A DNA stretch of 64,000 nt from Pseudomonas akapageensis (GCF_011355085.1 NZ_VXCP01000041.1:1-64000); one strand, 5' to 3'. Positions 8,850 through 18,062 are shown, numbered from the stretch's first letter. The notes: generated by a model not told the origin, from the letters alone. Translations and numbers: made by a program.

Positions 8850-9551
8850 ATGTTCACCTCGCGTCGCTTGATTATTGTCGCTACCGCCGTAGCCCTGTTG
8901 TCCGGTTGTGCCGGGCAAAACCCGTATGACAACCAGGGTCAGGCCGAGCAAGGCTCCACCGGGATGAGCAAGACCGCCAAATATGGTGGCCTGGGCGCTC
9001 TGGCCGGTGCCGTGGCCGGTGCTGCGATCAACCACGACAACCGTGGCAAGGGCGCGCTGATCGGTGCCGCCATCGCTGGTACGGCCGCAGCGGGTTACGG
9101 CTACTACGCCGACAAACAGGAAGCTGCACTGCGTGCAAGCATGGCCAACACCGGTGTTGAAGTGCAGCGCCAGGGCGATCAGATCAAGCTGATCATGCCG
9201 GGCAACATCACCTTTGCCACCGATTCGTCGTCTATCGCGCCAAGCTTCTATTCGCCGCTGAACAACCTGGCGAACTCATTCAAGCAGTTCCCGCAGAACA
9301 ACATCGAAATCATTGGTTACACCGACAGCACCGGCAGTCGCCAGCACAACATGGACCTGTCGCAGCAGCGTGCGCAGAGCGTCAGCACCTACCTGACGTC
9401 CCAGGGTGTGGATGGTACGCGTCTGTCCGTGCGCGGTGCCGGGCCTGATCAGCCGATCGCCAGCAACGCCGATGCCAATGGCCGGTCGCAGAACCGTCGG
9501 GTAGAGGTGAATCTGAAGCCGATTCCTGGGCAGCAGTATCCGCAGCAGTAA
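8850..9551 (+). CDS. OmpA-family outer membrane lipoprotein, YiaD-like
   Basis: 233 residues. Start at ATG 8850, preceded by GTAGGAGC; a longer frame from 8775 would destroy the signal peptide. Lipobox LLSGC puts the lipidated Cys at position 20. A glycine zipper (about 47-85, GGLGALAGAVAGAA and GALIGAAIAGTAAAG) is followed by the OmpA C-terminal peptidoglycan-binding domain (about 110-225) with the typical IIGYTDSTGS and NRRVEV motifs. It should anchor the outer membrane to the cell wall. A strong terminator follows immediately. Confidence 0.93.
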   Translation: MFTSRRLIIVATAVALLSGCAGQNPYDNQGQAEQGSTGMSKTAKYGGLGALAGAVAGAAINHDNRGKGALIGAAIAGTAAAGYGYYADKQEAALRASMANTGVEVQRQGDQIKLIMPGNITFATDSSSIAPSFYSPLNNLANSFKQFPQNNIEIIGYTDSTGSRQHNMDLSQQRAQSVSTYLTSQGVDGTRLSVRGAGPDQPIASNADANGRSQNRRVEVNLKPIPGQQYPQQ

Positions 9552-9560
9552 TTTGGAATG

Positions 9561-9596
9561 AAAAAAATCCCGCTCTGGTAGCGGGATTTTTTTTTG
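9561..9596. terminator. Rho-independent terminator after the OmpA-like gene
   Basis: Stem ATCCCGCT (9567-9574), loop CTGGT, AGCGGGAT (9580-9587), then a run of nine or more T. The A-run upstream makes it able to work on both strands, so it could also end the convergent acyltransferase transcript. Confidence 0.9.
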
Positions 9597-9604
9597 TCCT
9601 TGAG

Positions 9605-9688
9605 GGCCTCATCGCTGGCAAGCCAGCTCCCACAGGGACCGCGTCTAACTCCAATCTCTGTGGGAGCGGGCTTGCCCGCGATGAGGCC
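9605..9688. repeat. Inverted pair of REP elements (REPIN-like)
   Basis: GGCCTCATCGCTGGCAAGCC with AGCTCCCACAG (9605-9635) and its near-perfect inverted copy, CTGTGGGAGCGGGCTTGCCC running to GATGAGGCC (9658-9688), separated by about 22 bases. This two-REP hairpin is typical of Pseudomonas REPINs, mobilised in trans by RAYT transposases; no RAYT gene is in the window. Confidence 0.85.
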
Positions 9689-9702
9689 ATCAAATACAAC
9701 AT

Positions 9703-10605
9703 CTACTCCGGATATGTTTGGTGCATCCGCCTCAACAACAAATCCTTCTCCTCCCAAAGCTGGTTGATCCACTGCTGAAACGCCAGCCGGTACGTATCAT
9801 CCTGCTCATAGCTTTTGCCCAGAAACTGCACCGGTATCGCCATCTCTTCAAAATGCGCCACCACCTCTTTGACCCTGCCGCACAGCAGGTCCCAGAAGCC
9901 AGGCCGGCCTGCCGGGTAGTGGATGGTCACATTGACGATCGACTGCAATTGCTCACCCATGGCATCGAGCACGAAGGCAATGCCGCCAGCCTTGGGCTTT
10001 AGCAGGTAGCGAAACGGCGAATTCTGCTGCGTGTGCTTGCCCGGGGTAAAGCGCGTGCCTTCGACGAAGTTGAAGATGCCGGTTGGCTTGCCGCGAAACT
10101 TTGCGCAGGTCTTGCGGGTGGTTTCCAGGTCCTTGCCTTTCTTCTCCGGATGTTTTTCCAGGTAGGCCTTGGAATAGCGTTTCATGAAGGGGAAACCCAG
10201 CGCCCACCAGGCCAGGCCGATGACCGGCACCCAGATCAGCTCTTGCTTGAGGAAGAACTTCAACGGGCGAATCCGGCGGTTGAGCACGTATTGCAGGACC
10301 AGGATATCGACCCAGCTCTGGTGGTTGCTGGTGATCAGGTAGGAGTGCTGATAGTCCAGACCTTCCAGGCCAGTGACGCGCCAGCGGGTATGGCCGATCA
10401 GCTTCATCCAGGCCTTGTTGTTGCTGATCCAGATTTCGTGGATATGCCTCATCAGCCAGTCGGTCAGGCGCTGGGCGGAAGGGAAGGGCAGGCACAGTTT
10501 GAGCAGGCTGGCCACGAACAGTGGCACGCAGCAGACCAGCGTGTTGAGGCCCAGCAGCAGCGAGGCGATCACGCCTCGCAGCGCCGGGGGCAAAGAGTCC
10601 AGCAT
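9703..10605 (-). CDS. PlsC-family 1-acyl-glycerol-phosphate acyltransferase, YihG-like
   Basis: An inner-membrane lysophospholipid acyltransferase of 300 residues. One or two hydrophobic segments lie at 8-40. The catalytic HX4D motif is H95QSWVD100 and the substrate motif EGTR is at 182-185. The length and the inserted basic region before EGTR resemble E. coli YihG rather than the shorter PlsC. It would transfer acyl chains to lysophosphatidic acid or a related lysolipid. It lies 4 bases downstream of pta, so the two are probably cotranscribed. Confidence 0.9.
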   Translation of the reverse strand: MLDSLPPALRGVIASLLLGLNTLVCCVPLFVASLLKLCLPFPSAQRLTDWLMRHIHEIWISNNKAWMKLIGHTRWRVTGLEGLDYQHSYLITSNHQSWVDILVLQYVLNRRIRPLKFFLKQELIWVPVIGLAWWALGFPFMKRYSKAYLEKHPEKKGKDLETTRKTCAKFRGKPTGIFNFVEGTRFTPGKHTQQNSPFRYLLKPKAGGIAFVLDAMGEQLQSIVNVTIHYPAGRPGFWDLLCGRVKEVVAHFEEMAIPVQFLGKSYEQDDTYRLAFQQWINQLWEEKDLLLRRMHQTYPE

Positions 10606-10609
10606 GGTG

Positions 10610-12706
10610 TCAAAGGTCCAAAATACGGTTGGCCTGGATGGCGGTGAGGGCGATGGTGTAGACGATGTCGTCGACCTGGGCGCCGCGCGGCAGGTCGTTG
10701 ACCGGTTTGCGCAGACCTTGCAGCATCGGCCCGAGGCTGACGCAGTCGGCGCTGCGCTGGACCGCCTTGTGGGTGGTATTGCCGGTATTCAGGTCGGGGA
10801 ACACGAAGACGGTTGCGCGACCGGCCACCGGGCTGTTTGGCGCCAATTGCCGGGCGACTGTTTCGTTGGCGGCGGCGTCGTACTGCAAAGGGCCGTCGAT
10901 CTGCAAGTCACGCTGGAATTGCTGCGCCAATTGGGTGGCTTCGCGAACTTTTTCGACTTCTTCACTGCTGTCCGAATTGCCGCTCGAGTAGCTGATCATC
11001 GCCACACGTGGGGCGATGCCGAAGGCGGCGGCCGAGTCGGCACTTTGCAGGGCGATTTCCGCCAGCTCCGGGGCGCTCGGGTGCGGGTTCATTACACAAT
11101 CGCCGTAAACCAGCACTTGCTCGGGAAACAGCATGAAGAACACCGAAGACACCAGGGTGCAGCCCGGGGCGGTCTTGATCAGTTGCAGGGCCGGGCGAAT
11201 GGTGTTGGCGGTGGAGTGGATCACCCCGGAGACCAGCCCGTCGACTTCATCGAGGGCCAGCATCATGGTACCGATCACCACCGGGTCTTCCAGTTGCTGC
11301 TCGGCCATCGGTGCGTTGAGGCTTTTGGTCTTGCGCAGGGCCACCATGGGTTCGACGTAGCGTTCGCGAATCAGGTCCGGGTCAAGGATTTCCAGGCCTT
11401 CGGGCAGGGTGATGCCTTGGGCCTGAGCTACTGCATGGACGTCCTCGGGTTTGGCCAGCAATACACAGCGAGCGATGCCGCGGGCCTGGCAGATGGCTGC
11501 CGCCTGTACGGTCAGGGGCTCGCTGCCTTCCGGGAGAACAATGCGCTTGTTGGCTTCCTGAGCACGCTGGATCAACTGGTAGCGGAAAACCGCCGGCGAC
11601 AGGCGCATTTCCCGAGGCGTGCCGCAACGCTGATGCAGCCAGTGGGCATCCAGGTGACTGGCGACGAAATCGGTGATGATCTCGGCGCGCTCGCGATCGT
11701 CGATGGGGATTTCCTTATTGAGCTGGTTCAACCGGTTGGCCGTGTCGTAGGAGCCGGTGCTGACCGACAGCACGGGCAGGCCTGCCTGCAACGCGCCCCG
11801 GCACAGTTCCATGATGCGCGGGTCGGGCACGGTATCGCTGGTCAGCAACAGGCCGGCCAGGGGGACGCCGTTCATCGCCGCCAGGCTCACGGCCAGGATG
11901 ATGTCGTCGCGATCGCCCGGGGTCACCACCAGTACGCCGGGCTTGAGCAGTGGCACGGTGTTGAGCACGGTGCGGGCGCAGATGATGATCTTCGACATGC
12001 GCCGTTGTTCGTAGTCGCCGGCGTTGAGCACCTGGGCGCCGAGCAGGTCGGCCACGTCTCGGGTGCGCGGGGCGTTCAATTCAGCCTGGAAAGGAATGCA
12101 GCCGAGCAGGCGAAAATCACCGCTGCGCAGCAATGGCGAATGTTCTTTCAGGCGCGCGGCAAAGGCCTCCATGCTTTCCTCGGTGCGGACCTTGTTGAGG
12201 ATCACGCCGAGTACTTTCGGATCCTTCGGCCCGCCGAACAACTGAGCCTGTAACTCGACCCGGCCGGAGAGCTCGGTGAGCACTTCGTTTTCCGGCGCCG
12301 AGACCAGGATCACTTCAGCGTCCAGGCTTTTGGCCAGGTGCAGGTTGACGCGCGCGGCATAGCTGGCATGACGGGTCGGGACCATGCCTTCGACGATCAG
12401 TACATCCTTGCCGATGGCGGCTTGCTGATAGAGCGTGATGATTTCTTCGAGCAGTTCATCCAGCTGGCCGTCGCCGAGCATTCTCTCGACATGCGCCAGG
12501 CCCAGTGGCTTGGGTGGCTTGAGGCCATGGGTGCGGGCGACCAGCTCGGTGGAACGTTCGGGGCCCAGGTCGCCCGGGTGCGGTTGGGCGATGGGCTTGA
12601 AAAAGCCGACCTTGAGCCCGGCCCGCTCCAGGGTGCGGACCAGCCCCAGGCTGATGGAAGTCAGGCCGACGCCAAAATCGGTCGGCGCGATAAAAAATGT
12701 CTGCAT
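10610..12706 (-). CDS. pta: Phosphate acetyltransferase
   Basis: Interconverts acetyl-CoA and acetyl phosphate. 698 residues with the long three-domain form: an N-terminal P-loop/BioD-like region (MQTFFIAPT start, about 1-210), a DRTGG domain (about 225-330) and the catalytic PTA_PTB domain (about 375-695; for example DGLVSGVIHSTANTIRPA and PDLNTGNTTHKAVQRS). The start at 12706 matches the N-terminus known for Pseudomonas Pta; an upstream ATG at 12733 adds nine non-conserved residues. No acetate kinase gene is adjacent, where some pseudomonads have ackA. Confidence 0.95.
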   Translation of the reverse strand: MQTFFIAPTDFGVGLTSISLGLVRTLERAGLKVGFFKPIAQPHPGDLGPERSTELVARTHGLKPPKPLGLAHVERMLGDGQLDELLEEIITLYQQAAIGKDVLIVEGMVPTRHASYAARVNLHLAKSLDAEVILVSAPENEVLTELSGRVELQAQLFGGPKDPKVLGVILNKVRTEESMEAFAARLKEHSPLLRSGDFRLLGCIPFQAELNAPRTRDVADLLGAQVLNAGDYEQRRMSKIIICARTVLNTVPLLKPGVLVVTPGDRDDIILAVSLAAMNGVPLAGLLLTSDTVPDPRIMELCRGALQAGLPVLSVSTGSYDTANRLNQLNKEIPIDDRERAEIITDFVASHLDAHWLHQRCGTPREMRLSPAVFRYQLIQRAQEANKRIVLPEGSEPLTVQAAAICQARGIARCVLLAKPEDVHAVAQAQGITLPEGLEILDPDLIRERYVEPMVALRKTKSLNAPMAEQQLEDPVVIGTMMLALDEVDGLVSGVIHSTANTIRPALQLIKTAPGCTLVSSVFFMLFPEQVLVYGDCVMNPHPSAPELAEIALQSADSAAAFGIAPRVAMISYSSGNSDSSEEVEKVREATQLAQQFQRDLQIDGPLQYDAAANETVARQLAPNSPVAGRATVFVFPDLNTGNTTHKAVQRSADCVSLGPMLQGLRKPVNDLPRGAQVDDIVYTIALTAIQANRILDL

Positions 12707-12766
12707 GCGAGCTTCTCGAGGTGAGCTGTGCAACGGCGCTGGCGCAAAGCGGCCAAACTGCCGGAA

Positions 12767-13075
12767 TCAATTGCCAAGGGTATCGCTATCGAGGCCCTGA
12801 GCACACCAGCCGCATGCAAAGGTTTCGCCGATGCGCTGTTGCCGTAAGTCTGGATCGAGCACCCACTGGCGTGATTGCCAGGGCGGCTGGTGGCGCAAAT
12901 GCTGGGTGTGGCCACAAGAAAGTTCAACCACCCAGAATCCTTCCTCGTCTTGATGGAAGCCGAGGATTAAACTGGGCGTTGCGCCAGGCCGTTTGTCCGG
13001 GTTCCGTTCGCTTTCGGCCGGAGGCTTGGTTACACTTGAACGTTCTTTATTCTTATGCAAAAGGTCTCGCCCCAT
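12767..13075 (-). CDS. DUF3565 family protein
   Basis: A small soluble protein of a Pseudomonas-enriched family of unknown function. The conserved core is about residues 36-95: LILGFHQDEEGFWVVELSCG, then HTQHLRHQPPWQSRQWVLD, then CGWC. The invariant Cys and His residues (CGH, HLRH, CGWC) suggest metal binding. The start is uncertain: ATG 13075 lies in the same CATG as the slyD start on the other strand, and another ATG is at 13105; neither has a strong ribosome binding site. It is divergent from slyD, upstream of pta on the minus strand. Confidence 0.75.
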   Translation of the reverse strand: MGRDLLHKNKERSSVTKPPAESERNPDKRPGATPSLILGFHQDEEGFWVVELSCGHTQHLRHQPPWQSRQWVLDPDLRQQRIGETFACGWCAQGLDSDTLGN

Positions 13076-13559
13076 GCTGATCGCCGCCAATAAGGCTGTC
13101 TCCATCGACTATACCCTGACCAACGACGCTGGTGAGGTCATCGACAGCTCTGCCGGCGGCGCACCGCTGGTGTACCTGCATGGCGCAGGTAACATTATTC
13201 CGGGTCTGGAAAAGGCTCTGGAAGGCAAGCAGGCCGGTGATGAACTGAAGGTTACCATCGAGCCTGAAGACGCCTACGGCGAATACGCGGCCGAGCTGGT
13301 CAGCACCCTGAGCCGCAGCATGTTCGAAGGTGTCGACGAGCTGGAAGTCGGCATGCAGTTCCACGCTTCCGCTCCTGATGGTCAGATGCAGATCGTGACC
13401 ATTCGTGATCTGGACGGCGACGACGTGACTGTCGACGGCAACCACCCGCTGGCCGGCCAGCGCCTGACCTTCCAGGTCAAAATCGTCGACATCCGTGACG
13501 CCAGCCAAGAAGAAGTGGCTCATGGCCACGTGCATGGCGAAGGTGGCCATCACCACTGA
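13074..13559 (+). CDS. slyD: FKBP-type peptidyl-prolyl isomerase SlyD
   Basis: A cytosolic prolyl isomerase and chaperone, 161 residues. The FKBP domain (1-70 and 130-145) is split by the chaperone insert-in-flap domain, as in SlyD. The histidine-rich end (HGHVHGEGGHHH) fits its nickel/metal-binding tail, much shorter than in E. coli (196 residues). ATG 13074 is the natural N-terminus (MLIAANKAVS); a frame open from 12993 adds a non-conserved 27 residues. A terminator follows. Confidence 0.95.
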   Translation: MLIAANKAVSIDYTLTNDAGEVIDSSAGGAPLVYLHGAGNIIPGLEKALEGKQAGDELKVTIEPEDAYGEYAAELVSTLSRSMFEGVDELEVGMQFHASAPDGQMQIVTIRDLDGDDVTVDGNHPLAGQRLTFQVKIVDIRDASQEEVAHGHVHGEGGHHH

Positions 13560-13588
13560 TTTTCGCTGCTAAGCTCAGTTAGCCGCTG

Positions 13589-13652
13589 AGGCGCCCGAGC
13601 AGGTTCGGAGAAAACTTTCAGGTTTTCGATCGACCTGATCGGGCGCCTTTTT
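13589..13652 (+). terminator. Rho-independent terminator after slyD
   Basis: AGGCGCCCGA (13589-13598) pairs with TCGGGCGCCT (13639-13648), followed by a T run. The large loop contains a second small hairpin (CAGGT...ACCTG). Confidence 0.8.
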
Positions 13653-13716
13653 AGTGTGTTAGTGTTTCTGGTGGCGGAACCGTGCTGCAACCGGGATCTG
13701 GATAGGGGAGTTTGTC

Positions 13717-14199
13717 ATGAGTGTATTTCACGACCTTACGCTGCAAGCTCTGGATGGCCAGAAATTGCCGCTGGCGCCGTTCAAGGGGCAGGTTGTGCTG
13801 GTGGTCAACGTCGCTTCCAAATGCGGGCTGACGCCCCAGTACAAAGAGCTGGAGAGTCTCCACCAGCAGTACAAGGACAAGGGTTTCAGCGTGCTTGGCC
13901 TGCCGTGCAATCAATTTGCCGGACAGGAACCGGGTACCGATCAGGAAATTCAGGAATTCTGCAGCCTCAACTATGGCGTCACCTTTCCTTTGAGCCAGAA
14001 GCTTGAAGTAAACGGGCCGCATCGCCATTCGCTATACACCCTGCTGGCAGGTGAAGGCGCCGAATTCCCCGGCGATATCACCTGGAACTTCGAGAAGTTC
14101 CTGGTGGGCAAGGACGGCCGCGTGCTCGCACGTTTCTCACCGCGCACGACGCCGGATGACGCAACCGTGGTCCAGGCCATCGAAAAGGCCCTGGCCTGA
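13717..14199 (+). CDS. Glutathione peroxidase-like thiol peroxidase
   Basis: 160 residues, thioredoxin-fold peroxidase of the GPx family, reducing hydroperoxides. The peroxidatic residue is Cys36 (NVASKCGLT), in place of selenocysteine; Q70 and W123-N124 (ITWNFEKF) complete the catalytic tetrad. C81 in a FCSL context could be the resolving Cys of thioredoxin-dependent members, so the real reductant may be thioredoxin. GGGGAG lies 11 bases before the ATG. Confidence 0.93.
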   Translation: MSVFHDLTLQALDGQKLPLAPFKGQVVLVVNVASKCGLTPQYKELESLHQQYKDKGFSVLGLPCNQFAGQEPGTDQEIQEFCSLNYGVTFPLSQKLEVNGPHRHSLYTLLAGEGAEFPGDITWNFEKFLVGKDGRVLARFSPRTTPDDATVVQAIEKALA

Positions 14200-14214
14200 G
14201 GCATAGCCTGACGC

Positions 14215-14240
14215 GCCGGGCCATCAGTGCCCGGCCGGTT
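14215..14240 (+). terminator. Terminator-like hairpin after the peroxidase gene
   Basis: GCCGGGC (14215-14221), a 7-base loop, GCCCGGC (14229-14235), then CGGTTTC. The T-tract is weak. Confidence 0.4.
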
Positions 14241-14386
14241 TCAACTCACCTGCCACTCAAGGGTTTCTAGCCCTTGATCACTCAAATCAATAGTGCTGGG
14301 CCCTGCAGGCCTTGCCGCCCTATGCTTGCGACCTCAACAGCGTCGATGGCTGTCTTGACCCCCTTTTTCTCTCAAGGAGTGCCCGC

Positions 14387-15490
14387 ATGCCGGTCAAAGC
14401 TTTGTTCAAGCCCTTTCAATTGGGTGCCCTGGAACTGCCGACACGCGTGGTGATGGCACCGATGACGCGTTCGTTTTCCCCGGGCGGCGTGCCGAACTCC
14501 AAGGTCATCGAGTATTACCGTCGTCGTGCAGCGGCCGGTGTTGGCCTGATCATTACCGAAGGCACCACCGTCGGTCACAAGGCGTCCAACGGCTACCCCA
14601 ATGTGCCGCGCTTCTACGGTGAGGATGCACTGACCGGCTGGAAGAAAGTCGTCGATGCCGTGCATGCCGAAGGTGGCAAGATCGTGCCGCAACTCTGGCA
14701 TGTGGGCAGTGTTCGCCGCATTGGCACCGAACCGGACGCCAGCGTGCCGGGTTACGGCCCGAGCGAGAAGCTCAAGGATGGCCAGGAAATCGTCCACGGC
14801 ATGACCCACGCGGACATCCAGGATGTCATCGCCGCCTTCGCCCAGGCAGCCCGCGATGCCCAGGCCATCGGCATGGATGGCGTCGAGATTCATGGTGCCC
14901 ACGGCTATTTGATCGACCAGTTCTTCTGGGACGTCAGCAATCAGCGCAGCGATGAATACGGCGGTGACCTGGCCAGCCGTTCGCGCTTTGCCATCGAGCT
15001 GATCAAGGCGGTGCGCGCTGCTGTTGGCCCCGATTTCCCGATCATCTTCCGCTACTCGCAGTGGAAACAGCAGGATTACAGCGCGCGCCTGGTACTGACG
15101 CCTGAAGCATTGGGTGAGTTCCTGCAACCCCTGGCCGATGCCGGTGTGGATATCTTCCACTGCTCGACGCGCCGTTTCTGGGAGCCGGAGTTCGAAGGCT
15201 CCGAACTGAACCTGGCTGGCTGGACCCGCAAGCTCACCGGCAAACCGACCATCACCGTGGGCAGCGTCGGCCTGGATGGCGAGTTCCTGCAGTTCATGGT
15301 GGCCACCGACAAAGTGGCCCAACCGGCCAGCCTGGAAAATCTGCTGGAGCGTCTGAACAAGGAAGAGTTCGACCTGGTCGCCGTTGGTCGTGCCTTGCTC
15401 GTCGACCCGGACTGGGCGGCGAAAGTGCGCGACGGTAACGAGCAGGAAATCCTGCCCTTCAGCCGTGAGGCGTTGATGTCCCTGGTTTGA
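14387..15490 (+). CDS. NADH:flavin oxidoreductase, old yellow enzyme family
   Basis: A 367-residue single-domain FMN ene-reductase with a TIM-barrel. Visible family motifs: VVMAPMTRSF (21-30), PQLWHVG (101-107), H169 and H172 in IHGAHGYLIDQF (the pair binding the substrate carbonyl), and VAVGRALL near the C-terminus. It reduces activated C=C bonds of enones or detoxifies electrophiles; the natural substrate is unknown. AAGGAG precedes ATG 14387. Its 3' end converges on and overlaps by about 30 bases the glycosyltransferase gene. Confidence 0.92.
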   Translation: MPVKALFKPFQLGALELPTRVVMAPMTRSFSPGGVPNSKVIEYYRRRAAAGVGLIITEGTTVGHKASNGYPNVPRFYGEDALTGWKKVVDAVHAEGGKIVPQLWHVGSVRRIGTEPDASVPGYGPSEKLKDGQEIVHGMTHADIQDVIAAFAQAARDAQAIGMDGVEIHGAHGYLIDQFFWDVSNQRSDEYGGDLASRSRFAIELIKAVRAAVGPDFPIIFRYSQWKQQDYSARLVLTPEALGEFLQPLADAGVDIFHCSTRRFWEPEFEGSELNLAGWTRKLTGKPTITVGSVGLDGEFLQFMVATDKVAQPASLENLLERLNKEEFDLVAVGRALLVDPDWAAKVRDGNEQEILPFSREALMSLV

Positions 15491-16679
15491 CCAGCGGATG
15501 CGGGGCGCTTTTGCCCTTGGCTGATCGCGCAATGCCTGCCGACACGCAGGCATTGCGCAAGTGCTCTTCGAACTGGTCGAAAATGGTTGCCCAGCCTTGG
15601 CGGCTGGCGTGCTGGCGCGCATTCAGGCGTACCCGACGCAAGGCTTCACAGTCTTCGAGCAGCCAGGCCGCGGCGTCGATAAACGCGGCTTCGTCGCCCG
15701 GCATCGCCAGGGCGCCATTGTGGCCATGGCGGATATGCTGGGCGGCCGCTGCCTCATCGTAGGCCACCACAGCCAGACCCGAGGCCATTGCTTCAAGCAC
15801 TACGTTGCCGAAGGTTTCCGTCAGGCTTGGAAACAGAAACATATCCCCCGAGGCGTAATGCGCAGCCAGCGCTTCGCCGCGTTGCACCCCACAGAAGATG
15901 GCGTCGGGCAATTGCTGCTCAAGGGCAGCACGTTGCGGCCCGTCGCCCACCACGATCAGCTTCATCCGCCGCTGTGGGTAGGCAATGCGCAAGGCATCCA
16001 GATTGCGTTTGAGCAGGCCAAGGTTCTTCTCCGCCGCCAGCCTGCCGACATGTAGCAAGGCAATGTCGTCACTGCCCAGCCCCCAGCTTTCACGCAATGC
16101 CATCGAACGCCTGGCCGGGTTGAACAACTGACTGTCGACCCCGCGCGACAGCAGCGCCAGACGCTCGAAGCCACGGCGCTCCAGCTCAAGCCGTTGGCTG
16201 ACGCTGGGTACCAGTGTCATTCGGGTGCGATTGTGAAACCAGCGCAGGTAATGGGTCAGCAGGCGGGGCAGCAAACTCATGCCGTACTCGCTCGAGTACT
16301 GCTGGAAGTTGGTATGAAAGCCACTGACCACCGCAATCCCCAGGCGCCTTGCCGCCCGCAGGGCACTCAGGCCCAGCGGACCCTCAGTGGCGATGTAAAG
16401 TACATCCGGGCGTTGTCGTTGCCAGCGTCGCAGCAACTTGTGCATCGAAGAGTGCCCCCATTGCAGGCCGGGATAGCCGGGCAGGGGCCAGCCGTGACAC
16501 AGCAGCACATCATTGTCCTGCGCCAACTCATCGCCATTCTGTCGTGGGCGCACCAGTTCGATGCGGTGGCCGCGCTGGCGTAAACCTTCGCTCAAGCGGC
16601 CAAGGGTGTTGGCCACGCCGTTGATTTCGGGTGGGAAGGTTTCGGTAACCAATGTGATGTGCAGGGAGGGGGCTGTCAT
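15459..16679 (-). CDS. GT4-family glycosyltransferase
   Basis: 406 residues, GT-B fold. The N-terminal domain begins LHITLVTETFPPEINGVANT; the C-terminal nucleotide-sugar domain has LHVGRLAAEKN and the E-x7-E motif (SLTETFGNVVLEAMASG). It resembles GDP-mannose-dependent mannosyltransferases acting on lipids (MgtA/PimB-like). ATG 16679 is preferred over a TTG 15 bases upstream. The tail after about 385 is low complexity and overlaps the old yellow enzyme gene. It probably glycosylates a membrane lipid; donor and acceptor are inferred. Confidence 0.88.
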   Translation of the reverse strand: MTAPSLHITLVTETFPPEINGVANTLGRLSEGLRQRGHRIELVRPRQNGDELAQDNDVLLCHGWPLPGYPGLQWGHSSMHKLLRRWQRQRPDVLYIATEGPLGLSALRAARRLGIAVVSGFHTNFQQYSSEYGMSLLPRLLTHYLRWFHNRTRMTLVPSVSQRLELERRGFERLALLSRGVDSQLFNPARRSMALRESWGLGSDDIALLHVGRLAAEKNLGLLKRNLDALRIAYPQRRMKLIVVGDGPQRAALEQQLPDAIFCGVQRGEALAAHYASGDMFLFPSLTETFGNVVLEAMASGLAVVAYDEAAAAQHIRHGHNGALAMPGDEAAFIDAAAWLLEDCEALRRVRLNARQHASRQGWATIFDQFEEHLRNACVSAGIARSAKGKSAPHPLVKPGTSTPHG

Positions 16680-16922
16680 GATGTTCAGTCTCAACGTGCA
16701 TGGTTGCGGCGTTGTGACGCTTGTGTGATGGATTGATGACGCAGAGGAGGGGCGCTAGCGGCTTTCGAATGTGGGCTTCGACGAGTAGGTACGATATGAT
16801 CCGCGATAGCCGCGATTACATACGCGATACAATTTTTACCAGCGATTTTAATTCTATCTTCGCTAGCAATGGGACCAGTCGACTGACCTCATTGCAAATT
16901 CCTACAGCCTAGGAGGCTTGAT

Positions 16923-18062
16923 GTGAGCAACGGGAAAATCCAGTTCAATCGGCCTTATATGACGGGTAAAGAGCTGCAATACATCAAGGAAGCGAAGTCT
17001 GGCAACATGCTCGCTGGCGATGGGCCGTTTACCAAGCATTGTCACCGTTGGCTGGAAGAAAAAACCGGCTCTGCCAAAGCGCTGCTTACCCACTCGTGTA
17101 CAGCCGCACTGGAGATGGCGGCGCTGCTACTTGACATCCAGCCTGGTGACGAAGTCATCATGCCATCCTACACTTTTGTATCGACCGCCAATGCATTTGT
17201 CTTGCGCGGTGGCATTCCGGTGTTTGTAGATATACGGGAAGATACACTAAACCTTGATGAGCGGCTTATCGAGGAGGCAATTACATCCCGTACAAAAGCA
17301 ATAGTGCCTGTCCATTATGCTGGCGTAGCCTGTGAAATGGATGCCATCATGGAGATCGCTCTTCGTCATGGGTTGAAAGTAGTGGAAGATGCCGCCCAAG
17401 GAGTGATGGCGAGTTATAAGGGACGGGCACTTGGCAGTATAGGTGATTTGGGGGCGTTCAGTTTTCATGAAACAAAGAATGTTATTTCTGGTGAGGGTGG
17501 TGCGCTATTAGTTAATGATTGTGCGCTGGCTTTGCGAGCTGAAATAATTCGCGAAAAAGGAACCGACCGCAGTCGTTTTTTTCGCGGGGAAGTAGATAAG
17601 TATACTTGGCAGGAAGTCGGCTCCTCTTTTTTGCCTGGTGAATTGACGGCCGCGTTCCTTTGGGCGCAGTTACAAGAAGCACAAATTATCACATCTCAAC
17701 GGTTGGCAAGTTGGCAGCGCTATCATGAGTTGTTGGCCCCGTTCGAGGTCAGTGGTTTATTGCGTCGCCCTATTATACCTGAAAGCTGCCAGCACAATGC
17801 GCATATGTATTATATTTTGCTGGCTCCGGATATAAATCGCCAGGCTGTGATGAGTGAACTTAAACGAAATGCAGTTGATTCGGTATTTCACTATGTGCCG
17901 TTGCATTCTTCACCTGCAGGTCAGCGCTATGGGCGAGCGCATGGATCTTTGGAAGTAACCAGCTATCAATCGGAACGGTTAGTGAGGTTGCCATTGTGGG
18001 TCGGGTTGTCGGAGCAGCAGCAAAACAGAGTCGTAGATAGTTTGTTGCAAGTCTTGGGGTAG
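16923..18062 (+). CDS. wecE: dTDP-4-amino-4,6-dideoxygalactose transaminase (WecE/RffA)
   Basis: PLP-dependent sugar aminotransferase, 379 residues, converting dTDP-4-keto-6-deoxyglucose to dTDP-Fuc4N with glutamate. Very close to E. coli WecE along its full length: identical PGDEVIMPSYTFVSTANAFV block, VPVHYAGVACEMD, D156 in VVEDAAQGVM and the PLP lysine K185 in FHETKN. GTG start at 16923 with AGGAGG at 16911-16916. First gene of the glycan islet; it needs RmlA/RmlB products made elsewhere. Confidence 0.93.
   Translation: MSNGKIQFNRPYMTGKELQYIKEAKSGNMLAGDGPFTKHCHRWLEEKTGSAKALLTHSCTAALEMAALLLDIQPGDEVIMPSYTFVSTANAFVLRGGIPVFVDIREDTLNLDERLIEEAITSRTKAIVPVHYAGVACEMDAIMEIALRHGLKVVEDAAQGVMASYKGRALGSIGDLGAFSFHETKNVISGEGGALLVNDCALALRAEIIREKGTDRSRFFRGEVDKYTWQEVGSSFLPGELTAAFLWAQLQEAQIITSQRLASWQRYHELLAPFEVSGLLRRPIIPESCQHNAHMYYILLAPDINRQAVMSELKRNAVDSVFHYVPLHSSPAGQRYGRAHGSLEVTSYQSERLVRLPLWVGLSEQQQNRVVDSLLQVLG

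Noticed and set aside
10373..12253. 626-codon open frame on the plus strand
   Set aside because: Antisense to the acyltransferase and pta genes; its translation has no family pattern and no ribosome binding site.
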